Assembly: GCF_019320115.1 (NCBI RefSeq)
Contig: NC_089593.1
Span: 12,691,257 to 12,755,256 of the forward strand
Reading direction: 5' to 3'
Length of the DNA stretch: 64,000 bases
From: Miscanthus floridulus
Lineage: Eukaryota > Streptophyta > Magnoliopsida > Poales > Poaceae
Shown here: piece after piece, positions 1-10,043 of the stretch
Position numbering within the stretch: the stretch's first letter is position 1
Layout: each line of letters starts with the position of its first letter
The notes under the pieces: model-generated
Told to the model about the DNA's origin: nothing
Seen by the model: only the letters and a program-made list of their open reading frames with translations
The model's database searches: none
Position numbers and translations under genes: made by a program

Positions 1-1839
1 GTCGATTTCATCATCGAGTGGATAGACTTAAGCACGCCTACCTCTCAGGGGCCCGATGAGTATTGGAAGATGTACTTCGATGGTTCTCTCAACATCGATG
101 GCATAGGAGCAGGAGTCCTTTTTGTGTCACCATCCAAGGAGCAGCTCCGGTACATCCTCAGGATTTATTTCCCAGCATCTAATAATGCCGCCGAATACGA
201 AGCATGCCTACATGGTTTGCGCATTGCGGTCGAGCTCGGTGTTAAATGTCTCTATGTCTACGGAGACTCGGCTCTGGTCATCAACCAACTCAACAAGAAC
301 CGGGACACGACCAGTGAAAGGATGGATGCATACTGCAAATCGATCAGAAAGCTAGAAGGCAGGTTTTATGGCATCGAGTACACACACGTGGTCCGGGACA
401 AAAATCAAGCAGCAGATACGCTATCAAAGTTAGGATCATCCTGAGCCAAAGTCCCACATGGTGTATTCGTCCAAGACCTGCTCACGCCTTCCATCAAGGA
501 GGAAGATCCCACGGTCGCCAAGCCTCTAGACAAGCAATTGGTGGCTACGGTTCCAGCGTCGAGCACCACTGAGCCACCTCCGACCACGCATGAGCCTGAC
601 TGGAGAGAACCTTTCATCAGGTACCTGATAGATGGCAGCGGTTACACTGATCGAACAGAAAATGAGCGCCTAATGCGTCGCAGTAAGCAGTATCTGCTCG
701 TCGATGGCAAGTTATGGCGCAAGAATGCAAAGGAGGAAATCTTGATGAAGTGTATAACCCGGGAGGATGGCGAACATCTCCTGGACCAAATCCACTCTGG
801 CTCCTGCAGCAACCATGTAGCCTCGAGAACGCTGGTCGGCAAGGCTTTTCGAGCAGGGTTCTATTGGCCGTCAGCGGTAGCTGATGCAGAGAAGCTAGTC
901 CGGCACTGTGAGGGTTGTTAGTTCTTTGCCAAGAGAATCCATGTACTAGCACATGAGATCCAGACAATACCAGCCTCTTGGCCCTTCACATGCTGGGGGC
1001 TGGATATGATCGGGCCCTTCAAACCGGCTCCTGGGAAATTTACATGTGTCTTTGTGCTAATCGACAAATTTTCTAAGTGGATAGAGTACATGCCTCTGGT
1101 ACAGGCATCCTCAGAAAAGGCTGTTACGTTCCTCGACCAGGTCATCCACCGCTTTGGCATACCCAACAGCATCATCACTGATCTAGGTACTCAGTTCACC
1201 GGGAACGCTTTTTGGGACTTCTGCGATGAAAGGAGCATAGTAGTAAAATACGTCTCGGTGGCGCACCCTAGAGCTAATGGACAGGTCGAGCGGGCAAACG
1301 GTATGATTTTGGACGCATTGAAGAAGAGGATGTACAGAGAAAATGACAAAGCTCCCGAAAGATGGCTCAAAGAGTTACCAGCCGTGGTCTGGGGCCTCAG
1401 AACTCAGCCCAGTCGTAACACCAGCGTCTCACCATACTTTATGGTTTATGGCGCTAAGGCAGTCCTCCTAGCAGATATAGCTTTCAGATCAGCACGGGTA
1501 GAGAACTTCGACGAAGGCAAGGTCAATGAAGTACGGGAGCTAGAAGTGAATAGTGCAGAAGAGAAGCGGCTCGATTCTTGCATACGTACAGTCAAGTACC
1601 TTGCTGTTTTGCGCAGGTACTACAACAAGAACGTTAAAGAGCGGTTCTTTGTGGTCGGGGACCTAGTCCTAAAGTGGAAGACGAATCAGGCTGGTGTCCA
1701 TAAACTCACAACTCCATGGGAGGGGCCCTTCATGATCAAGGAAGTCACACGACTAATGTCTTACAGGTTAGCTCACCTAGACGGTACGGACGTACCAAAT
1801 TCATGGCACATCGACAAGCTTAGGCGTTTCTATGCTTAA
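1..1839 (+). pseudogene. Decayed pol fragment: RNase H and integrase (Ty3/gypsy)
   Basis: A single reading frame is open from base 1 to the TAA at 1837-1839 except for two in-frame stops, TGA at 442-444 and TAG at 919-921. The first third is an RNase H domain (YFDGS, AAEYEA, GDSALV and DKNQAADTLS carry the acidic and histidine-region residues). Next comes the integrase zinc-binding region (HSG..., then HCEGC), in which the second stop falls. The integrase core has the D,D,E residues in GLDMIGPF, TDLGTQF and GQVERANG. TDLGTQF replaces the usual TDNGTQF, so one conserved residue is changed. The end (NSWHIDKLRRFYA) is the usual C-terminus for grass Tat elements and no chromodomain is seen. In a living element this product integrates cDNA into the host genome; two stops make this copy inactive. 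Confidence 0.88.
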
Positions 1840-2348
1840 CTACTGAGATATGTACTCCGCTTGTACTTTCGATTTAATTCAATAAAGCTATTATGATTTC
1901 TCCGACCACTATGATTGTGCCACTTCAAATTTTACAGTTATTCTAACTTAGCCAGTCAAAGCCAACCACCATTCCTTCACAGGTTTTCAGAGCAGGCCCT
2001 GTCTCTGGTTCCTCTCAACGTGTGCATGGGATCCGCTCTCTACGCTATGGGTGATCGGCAGGTCCCCCCTGGTTTGACTTGTTTGCGTCTACGTGTGCAC
2101 AGGTCACGCACCTCACACTCCGACCACATGCCAAATCAGGGCCATACAAACTTTTCAGGATGACGTGTCGAGTAAACTGGTACAACTAAACAGAACGCTA
2201 ACATGTTCTCACTTAGTTACGCCAACACGAGTTTCAAGCTTAAATACGTTTTATACAAAACAAATAAGCTTATAATGATATACAGTTACGTTATTACAAG
2301 CTTGCCTGAAGAGGTACAAGTTTACAATAACACAACTACATCCTTCTT

Positions 2349-3522
2349 CTACAGCTCTAGCCTATCCTGTTGGCTGGTCGGGGCACGCGGCACCTGCTGC
2401 TCGCTACTTCCGACATTCCGCTCGAGTCTCGGGGACTCTTGTACTGGTCGAGCTGAAGAGGATGGTCCCGCCGATGCCTGGCTGGTCGAGACCGCAGGCT
2501 TCGCCGGTTGGCTCACAACTGATGGCATTTCCAGCTGGCTTGTTGATGCCGTACCCTGTACAGGTGTTGTCCTACCTCCACACAGGTTAATGTCGCCAAT
2601 TATCTTTGAAGACAGGTCTAGCTGGGTCATCCGAAGCTCCTCAGCCTTGTCTGGATTTACCTCCTTCGGGTACCCAGCCTCCAGGCGCTTGAGATCGATC
2701 AGGGGGTAGTGGGCACGCACCATGCTTAGCACATGTGCGCCTGTGTACTCACCCGCCTCCTTCACGAACTCTTGGAACCATTCCCATGCCTTTCGGCATC
2801 TCTCGACCAGTCCGAGCTGCGGCGTCCTTGGCGCTTCCTCTGTAAGCGCTGGGTCGATAAGGTTGAGGACGGGCAAAATGCTAGTTGCCACTTCATGGCA
2901 CCAGTTCTTCCATGTGTCCCAATCCTCGGTGATCTCTAGGCATCGCGCCTTCCAGCCATCATGATCTTTCATCACAGTTTCCAGATGCTTCTTGGCATTG
3001 ACTTTCAAAACTGCAAACCACACAAGATATTAAAATGTCACGCCATGACAAGATAACGCGGGCAACAGAATGAGCAAGGTGGTCTGGAACACTTACTTTT
3101 CAGTTCCTCCTTCATCTTGGTTGTGCGGTCCTAGAGTTGCGACTGGTCGTGTGCCAGTTTCTTGTTGTCCTCCTTCAGGCGACCACACTCTACGGCCACA
3201 TGGCTATTCTCCTCTTGGAGACGGACTACTTTGGCTTCTAAGCCTGCACTACAGCTGTTACTACCAACAATGCAACAACACGTGTCATGCACTTGCTGTG
3301 ACAAAGTGACAACTTACTTGTTTTTTCCTGCTCTTTGTTACTGAGCTGGACGACCAGGTTCTGGTTCTGTGCCTCTTGCTCCGTCCTCTCCTGGTTGGCG
3401 GCTTCAAGTTGGTGGTGCAAGCATTCCACCTCGGCCGCCAGTTCTCTATTGCTTACTGTGATCCCCTCAATCTGGTCGAAGCACTTCTTTCGGTACCTTG
3501 CGGTCTTCATCAAGTCCTGCAT
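2349..3522 (-). pseudogene. Antisense gene, coiled-coil and C-terminal exons with one internal stop
   Basis: Three minus-strand blocks look like exons: about 3522-3319 (MQDLMKTARYRKKCFDQIEG, then a heptad-rich stretch), about 3244-3100 (LQEENSHVAVECGRLKED), and about 3012-2349 (WKNWCHEVATSILPVLNLID, GAHVLSMVRAHYPLIDLKRL). Acceptor TTTGCAG at 3013 and donors at about 3318 and 3099 support splicing. The middle block has an in-frame TAG at 3131-3133 on the minus strand, so this copy is probably broken. The last block is the conserved C-terminal region of these grass antisense proteins and ends in a Ser/Pro-rich tail. Expected role: unknown, possibly an element-encoded accessory protein. Confidence 0.55.
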
Positions 3523-3570
3523 ATAAAAAAGCTAAGTTAGACAGTTTGACTGGATAGCAGGATCAAGTGG

Positions 3571-4694
3571 TCAAGCCAAACATACCTGGACTTCCATCAC
3601 TAGACGTTTTGCCGCTCGTTCAACTTTCATGGTCTCTTCGACCTCTAGGATTTCCTCATGCATAACCCATTGGTCGTTCCGCCAGCGCGATACATATACA
3701 TGTTGTCGCTTGTCCTGGGGACAGCTCAGGACCTCTTCTACTTCGTCCTCTTCGGCCTCTTGTTCGGGTAGCGGCGCTGATCTAGAGTTTGCAGTCTCTG
3801 CGATCACTATGGCTTTCCCACGGGCCGTAGCATCAGCAAACGTGCTCTGTGCCACCTCTAGCTGCTGCTCCTCGGTTCGGTCTGATACCCTTGGCGCCGA
3901 AGTATCCCCCTCAATAGGGTTAGTGCTTGGAGCACTTGTACTTGGCTCGGCTCTCCCCTCGACCAACTGCTCGGGGACTGTCATCTGGTCGCTCATCTGC
4001 TGAGGCTCCAGCGGACTTTCTGCTACAGGTTCCTCCATAACCAGCTGCTGGGCAGTTTTCTCTGCCATTGCTGGTGGAGCCATGCCGCACCCGGCTAGTT
4101 GGTTAGGATTTTTGGTGGTTGCCGACCTAATATATCAGAGATAAGTTCAGAAGACAACATTATTCAATATAAATTGTAAGCTTACATCAAGGTTACAAAT
4201 ACTTACAGCTTGGAACCACGGAATGATGTGGAGAAGGCGCATCTCTTTGTCCGTGCTTGCTCCACGTGCTCTGTGGGTGCTACCGGGTCTCTTTCCACTA
4301 CCAGTACCGGTGCCGGGGCTTGATGCTCGACCCCTTTGCCGCTTGTCCTCTGCATTGCAGTGGTCGGTGATGCGAGTCCCACTGGCATGGAGGAGCCACC
4401 CTGCTCCATCGACTCCAGTTGTCTCCTCCTCTTTCGAGGGACGAGTCGAAAGATGTCTGCATCCTCTATTTCATCATCTGATAGCGTAAAGATGGCCTGA
4501 CGACGCTTGCTGGCCGCCGGCCGCTTGCCAGCAGCCCTGGCCGTTGCCTCCTCCCCAACCCCAAGTACGGCCCAGTCGACGTCTTCGATCCTGGCGCTGG
4601 TCTGGGCGGTTGGGCTGGCAACTTGCGGCCAATCCACACTAGGGGGTGGAGACACGAACACTGCTGCTCTATCACGACCATTACTCTAGGAAAC
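3571..4694 (-). CDS. Antisense gene, middle exons (acidic, Pro/Ser/Glu-rich)
   Basis: Two minus-strand blocks continue the antisense gene. The first begins after an acceptor TTTCCTAG near 4689 and ends near 4207 at a donor resembling GCT|GTAAGT. It has a basic patch (RKRRRQLE) that could act as a nuclear signal, after an acidic stretch (LSDDEIEDADIF). The second (about 4083-3571) begins MAPPAMAEKTAQQL and is rich in Glu, Gln, Pro and Ser, with an acidic run EQEAEEDEVEEV. Neither block has a recognisable enzyme fold; the composition suggests a disordered linker between the N-terminal domain and the coiled coil. The joining of the blocks is inferred from orientation, spacing and splice consensus. 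Confidence 0.5.
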
Positions 4695-4763
4695 ATAAAG
4701 GCAACAACACAGTAAGTTTCTGTTACAACATAACTCTACGGGTACAAGGCAGCATAATTTACC

Positions 4764-5806
4764 TTTGGGGGAGGTCGGGCTAGCTTGAAAGCGTGCTCGA
4801 CGTCGCTCAACCTGACATAATTTGGATCAGCTAAGTTGAATAGCTCTCCAATCCTGGCTTTGACTTCTATCTTGTCAAGCGCCTCTTGCCTGGTCCTAGT
4901 TGGGTCTGCGCTACCTTGGTACTCGTAGCCAGGATGTACCCTCCTTTGGCAAGGTTGGATCCTTCGGCTGATGAAGTTCCCGACCACGCTCGGACCATCC
5001 AGTTTCTTCCATGGGATCATCTCAAGAAGTTCTGAGATCTGTTCCAAGTGCTCGGGCTTCTCCAACCAGCTGTTCTTCTTCTCCGGAATGAACCCCACGT
5101 CGCATAATGTGATCGTGTTCGGCTCTTTGCGGATGTAGAACCACTTCTTGTACCAGTCGTCCAACGATGTGTTCCAAGGGCAATGCAAGTACTGGGCCTT
5201 CATCCCGTCACACAGATTGAGGTACACACCTCTGGCTATCTTCGAGCCGCCGCTTCCTTTCTTCCACAGACAGAAAAGATGGCGAAAGAAGTCAAAATGG
5301 GGCTGGAAGCCACCATATGCTTCGCAAAGATGAATGAAGGTGGAGACAAGAAGAATCGAGTTGGGATGCAGATTGCAAATCCCAATCTCATAATACAAAC
5401 AGAGCCCCTGAAGGAAAGGGTGCACTGGAACCCCAAAACCCCGCTTGAAGAAATCTTCGAAAACCACAATCTCACCTGGTTGTGGATCGGGGTACCTTTC
5501 TCCTTCCGGCGCGCGCCATCCTGCGAGTGCCTTGTTGTGGAGTACTCCCATGATGACGAGGTCTTCGATGGTCTGCTCGTTGCTTCTTGACTTCCACCAC
5601 TCCTTCGCCATGACTCCAGCTTTCTTCTGAGCGTCACTCTTCGCCATGAATCCGCCCTTGTTGATGGAGGTGGATATGGTGGAGGGGTGATTGGTGATGA
5701 TTTCAGAGGTATTAGGGTTGGCAAGAGGAAGAAGAAGGCTGCAGCGGCGAATGGTAATGGGGATTGGTAAAAAGTAACTTACCAGTTCTATATTATAAAT
5801 AACCAA
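4764..5806 (-). CDS. Antisense gene of the Tat element, first exon (putative gypsy-type transposon N-terminal domain)
   Basis: A long minus-strand ORF runs antisense to the retrotransposon. Its core (SNEQTIEDLVIMGVLHNKAL, GEIVVFEDFFKRGFGVPVHP, FLQGLCLYYEIGICNLHPNS) is the domain found in many grass proteins annotated as putative gypsy-type transposon (Pfam Transposase_28 style), known from antisense ORFs in Tat elements. The better start may be the ATG at 5647-5645 (MAKSDAQKK), because the 53 residues before it look like leader. The exon seems to end at 4764 with the donor CCCAAAG|GTAAAT, and the ORF then runs only a few codons into the intron. The function is unknown; it is not a transposase by any catalytic motif visible here. 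The identification is by recognition, and the exon structure is inferred from splice consensus. Confidence 0.7.
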
Positions 5807-6144
5807 GAGTTCCGCCGTTTCGTCCGCCCAAGATTCTTGGGAGACGTGTGCACGCGCCGTAGATGGTTGTTTTCACAACCTCGAGATCTATGCCAATATA
5901 CGTGCCCCTTCGTTACCAGTGTGCGCGCCTCTTCATTGCTAGTGTGAGAGGGCCCACACTGACGCACCTCCTTACAGGTGCCAAGCGACTATTTGCTTGA
6001 AAGGACAAGAAGGCAGTATGACGTGCTATACCCGTCTGCTTTTTTGACCAGACGTGTCAGATTGGACTTGATAGAGTAAGAAGATAAATAAATACACCAA
6101 ATAATAGTATAAGTGCCATTCGTTTCTTCGCTGCATGTCTCATG
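5807..6144 (+). other. Noncoding 3' region of the Tat element
   Basis: No credible ORF is seen. It lies just upstream (on the minus strand) of the antisense gene, so it would contain that gene's promoter if it is transcribed. Confidence 0.4.
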
Positions 6145-6445
6145 CTCAGGGATGGTCCAGACCACTACCGTACTCGGGGACTGCTCCGACCACTACTGTG
6201 CTTAGGGACTGCTCCGACCACTACCGTGCTCGGGGACTGCCCAGACCACTACCGTGCTCGGGGACTGCCCAGACCACTATCGTGCTCGGGGACTGCCCAG
6301 ACCACTACCATGCTCGGGGACTGCCCAGACCACTACCGTGCTCAGGGACTGCTCTGACCACTACCGTGCTCGGGGACTGCTCCGACCACTGCTGTGTTCG
6401 GGGACTGTCCCGACCGCTACCATGCTCGGGGACTGTTTCGAAGAA
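6145..6445 (+). repeat. 28-bp minisatellite in the Tat 3' noncoding region
   Basis: About ten tandem copies of a 28-bp unit built on GACCACTACCGTGCTCGGGG with ACTGC(T/C)C(C/A)G between. The unit recurs exactly every 28 bases (for example ACTGCCC at 6236 and 6264). The three overlapping plus-strand ORFs across it (with repeated DHYRARGLPRPL) are by-products of the repeat. Tandem repeats in the 3' untranslated region are common in Tat/Ogre elements. Confidence 0.9.
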
Positions 6446-6460
6446 TGCTCGGCGATTGCT

Positions 6461-7101
6461 CTCCTCGGCTACATGTGATTTGTACTCACATACAGTTGAG
6501 AGACATTTATTTAGACCTTGCTACAAGACTTATATTTTGTCTTCCAGCAAGCTCGGGGACTACATCAGTACGATGCACCTGCCGGTGCATCTCGTATTGA
6601 TTGTACGACGATTGGATTCTTAACTCCAGTAGAAATTCTTTTTAGACCCTAGCACCACATGCCTGCGTCACCTACTACCAGGCTCGGGGACTAAGTGGGC
6701 ACACTTCACCTTGCGGGGAATGTGTTTATTTAATCGACCCCTATGCTTTGACTGATTGTCGGGATTACTATCGTGCTCGGGAACTGTCCCGACCACTGCT
6801 CGGAGACCGCTCTCCTCGGCTACATGTGATTTGTACTCACATACAGTTGAGAGACATTTATTTAGACCTTGCTACAAGTCTTATACTTTGCCTTCCAGTA
6901 AGCTCGGGGACTACATCGGTACGATGCACCTGCCAGTGCATCTCGTATGGCTTATATTATGATTGGATTTTCGACTTGACTGGGAATTCTTTTTAGACCC
7001 TGGCACCACGCGCCTCCGTCACCTACTACCAGACTCAGGGACTAAGTGGGCACACTTCACCTTGCGGTGAATGTGTTTGTTTTTCGACCCCTACGCCTCT
7101 G
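6461..7101 (+). repeat. Direct duplication, 351-bp period, in the Tat 3' region
   Basis: Two copies, about 6461-6750 and 6812-7101. Both begin CTCCTCGGCTACATGTG and run to the CTTCACCTTGCGG(G/T)GAATG segment with scattered substitutions. A degraded 28-bp repeat unit sits between them. The copy spacing (6461 to 6812) is 351 bp. Confidence 0.85.
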
Positions 7102-7336
7102 GTGATCAAGGACGCTATGCTTCAAGACGCACTTACATTTCTTTTCAGAAATACAAGTGGGCACACTTCCCAGGACGGAAATCTTTTTCTTTTTTCTTAA
7201 GAGCACCATACATTCTTCAGACAACCTACTTCTCCGGTGACAACGGTGGTCAGAGATGTCAAGAACTCAAGCCTCACTGTTCGGAGAAGGTTAAAATGGC
7301 GTGTCGCAACATAATACATGGTGCTCGGGGACTAGC

Positions 7337-7807
7337 TATGGGGGTATTAACCCCTATACCCTTACGGCTAGGCTTGGGCTGGCCCAGATCAGAGGGTCCG
7401 GTCCACCAAAAGACGACGCGCGGCCCGGCCAACCTGTTTGGAGTCCCGCGCAAGGAGTCAAGACAGATTTGGCGATCAAGCAACATCCTGGTCGGTTAGA
7501 ATAGGAATCCTTATCCGGCCACCTATGGCAATTGTAACTGGCTAGGATTAGGTTCCAGATCTGTAACCCTGCCCCCCGGACTATATAAGGCGGGTAGGGG
7601 ACCCCTCTAAAAAACATCTCTCATTGACATACAACAATACAATCAGATACAGGACGTAGGTATTACGCCTTCTTGGCGGCCGAACCTGGATAAAACCTCG
7701 TGTCTGTCTTGCGTGACCGTCTTGTTTGTGGCTTGCGCATCTGTCTACCGACAATCTACTACCTTGGACATACCCCTAGGTAGACTGCCGACCATATTTC
7801 GTCGACA
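7337..7807 (+). mobile_element. Probable 3' LTR of the Tat element
   Basis: It starts TATGGGGGTATTAACCCC after GGGGACTAGC. The minus-strand Tat LTR at 19685 starts TGTGGGGGTAT, so the second base here looks mutated (TA for TG). A TATA box (ACTATATAAGGC) lies near 7580 and the end is ...TTTCGTCGACA at 7807. Length is about 471 bp. No primer site follows it, as expected for a 3' LTR. Confidence 0.6.
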
Positions 7808-8889
7808 GCCCTGCCTTACCAGCTTCAGCAGTAACAGGAAGCATGGCTAGAGCAAGTAAAGGGGAGACCGACAAGCTAGAGGTCCTACCCACAGGATGCT
7901 CATGTGGATGGTTATTTGGACGTTATGTTTGATATTGAGGCATGCTAGGAATGACCTTCAATCGATCATTCATTGGACATGGTCTATTTGGTTTGTAGTA
8001 GGCTAGCTGGTAGAGTCTAAGCTTAGTTCCTTATATGCTATATTTTTTATGTTCTTGTATGGGGTGTGGACTAGGTGGTTCTTAATGTTGTGGTAATAAT
8101 GATTGCAGTTGTCACAATGCTCTGATTATTGAGTTATTTTAAATATTTGCTTCAAACATGCTACTATGAATTTGAACAGGTTGTTGGGTTCTTCTATGAT
8201 TATTTGGTGATGCCAACATGTCAAACTAGTCCAGTGAACATTTGTCATGACATATTACTATGAATTTGAATAGATCCTTAGGTTCTTCTACATTTATTTG
8301 GTGATGCCAACCTATCAAATTGATCCAATGAATATTTGTCATGGTATTTAATGGAATTTTGCATTAACCTTCTTCAAAAGATAGCCTATCAACAACATGA
8401 TCAAATGTGTTGTTCCAGGTGAGAGCCATTGTGTATCTTTCACTCATTTCCATTCCATTTTGCTCTAGGAGGTGATAGATTGAGAAATAGTATTGTAATT
8501 CCCCAACCCATTAGTAGCCTATGTCGTTGAAGTTTTGGCTCATGTGGCCCAATAGTCATGTGAAGTTGTGGATTAGTCCCACATTAGTTATTTAGGTGGG
8601 TAACAGTCAACATATAACCCTTGTTGTTCCAACCGTAGCACCTTGGGTGTCATGACCCAAAGTCATTCCAAATGAAACCCTCCTCGGGAACCTCCTTGAT
8701 AACCTTACACAGTCCCTCTTAACCCACGAATCACTTTATCATCCTCTCTAAAGGGTTCCTAGTACTCTCTACTAGGACAAGGACTCCAAATTCGCTAATC
8801 AACCTTATCGGTTCTCCCTAATCAACCTATCGGGTATCGATATTAGGGATACCCAAAGCAAGTAAGTTAGCGCCCACATTGACTTCCCT
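7808..8889. other. AT-rich intergenic stretch with a 94-bp tandem duplication
   Basis: No gene is seen. A direct duplication of about 94 bp begins TACTATGAATTTGAA at 8162 and again at 8256; both copies contain TTTGGTGATGCCAAC. The right part (8640-8890) is C/T-rich sequence that may belong to the next LTR, whose left end I could not fix. Confidence 0.5.
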
Positions 8890-9987
8890 GGATGGCTCGA
8901 GATGTATTAAAAGGTCATGCCCGACCCCAAGGCCATGGGCTCTGTCTCGCCCGACCTCAAGGCCATGGGCTCCGTCTCGCCCGACCTCAGGGCCGTAGCT
9001 CCGTCTCGCCCGACCTCAAGGCCACAAGCTCTATCTCGTCCGACCTCGAGGCTATGGCTACGTCTCGCCCGACCCCTTAGATGCGGGCTTCGTATCACTC
9101 GACCCTTGGGTGTGGGCTCCATCTCACCCAACCTCGAGGCCACAGGCTCCGTCTCGTTTGACCCCTTGGATGCGGGCTTCGTCTGGCCTGACCCCAAGGA
9201 CGTGGGCTCCATCTCACCTGACCTCAAGGACGTGGGTTCTGCCTCGTCCGACGGGGACCCATACCGCCGCCAACCACTCTAGGTCCAAGCGTATGGGCCT
9301 GGGTCAAAACTCTGATGCCAGGGAAGAGGCTGGCACACCTCGATGTAACCCGTGGCCATGACGGGCCATACCTGGGGATTCACATCAAGAATAGTGTCGG
9401 ACGTGCTGGTGTTGTTCTGCCTAACCCTCGTATGAATGCTGACAGGCGCGTCAGTTCACCACGACGTCTGCCGGGACGAAGTGGAACGCCATGACTGACA
9501 GATGACGCCTGTGTATGGCCCCAGTGATGAACAGGGCCATGACATGGAGCTATCCCTGTTGACATCTACAGGATCAACGGGGCCCGCATGAAGGAGAAGA
9601 AGGATCCGGTAGCCCTGGAAGCCTTCTTCTCTCTCTCGTTCTTCTCCTTTTCCTTATCTGTAACCCGCACTTTCCCTTAGCATATAAAAGGGGAAGCAGG
9701 GCGCCCCATGAAAGGGGATTGAAATATGGACATGAGATCGGAACACAAGAGCACGACACGAGCACACGGCTGAGCGACAAGTGAGCTCTCAGCACCCGTT
9801 CACTCCTTCCACCAGAGACTTGGGATTCTCTCCCTCTCTTGCCTATTTATAACCCCTACTATAAACCATGTGCCGGTAACATGAGCAGCAGTGAACTAGA
9901 CGTAGGGACGTTCTGCCCAAACCAGTATAAACCCTTGTGTCCTCCGAGCACACCATCCGAGCTAGACGCGCAAATACAACATTGACA
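8890..9987 (+). mobile_element. 5' LTR of a second Tat-like Ty3/gypsy element (left end uncertain)
   Basis: The right end is clear: ...CAACATTGACA at 9987, followed by a primer-binding-like sequence. A TATA box CATATAAAAGGGG lies at 9682. The left part contains tandem repeats of about 30 bp. The left boundary is a guess, as no second LTR copy is present for comparison. Confidence 0.6.
8920..9250 (+). repeat. Tandem repeats of about 30 bp in the LTR
   Basis: About ten degenerate units of the type CGCCCGACCTCAAGGCCATG followed by GGCTCCGTCT. Unit length varies around 27-30 bp. Long ORFs on both strands here follow from the repeat and are not genes. Confidence 0.85.
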
Positions 9988-9988
9988 G

Positions 9989-10006
9989 TTGGTGCTCCAG
10001 GAAGGG
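9989..10006 (+). promoter_or_regulatory. Primer-binding site of the second Tat element
   Basis: TTGGTGCTCCAGGAAGGG directly follows the LTR end at 9987. It resembles the TTGGCGCC(A/G)GGTAGGGG-type sites of grass Tat elements. Confidence 0.6.
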
Positions 10007-10043
10007 GCCTTTTGCACGTCTCGACGTCCACATCAGGACTCAG

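Larger units (their letters stand above)
1..7807 (+). mobile_element. 3' portion of a Tat-lineage Ty3/gypsy LTR retrotransposon
   Basis: The window opens inside the element. On the plus strand it holds the end of pol (RNase H and integrase), then an antisense gene, a long noncoding 3' region with tandem repeats, and a probable 3' LTR ending near 7807. A second RNase H domain in front of the integrase, an antisense ORF between pol and the 3' LTR, and repeat-rich 3' sequence are established traits of the Tat lineage (RIRE2, Grande, Retand relatives). The 5' LTR, gag, protease and reverse transcriptase lie to the left of the window. In-frame stops in pol show that this copy is not autonomous. 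The right boundary was chosen at a terminal CA and is less certain than the coding part. Confidence 0.8.

Noticed and set aside
6145..6445. Regular 28-bp repeats as a CRISPR-like array
   Set aside because: Units are joined directly without unique spacers and lie in a plant retrotransposon; this is a minisatellite.
6135..6623. 162-codon ORF with repeated DHYRARGLPRPL
   Set aside because: It is produced by the 28-bp repeat in three frames and has no other support.
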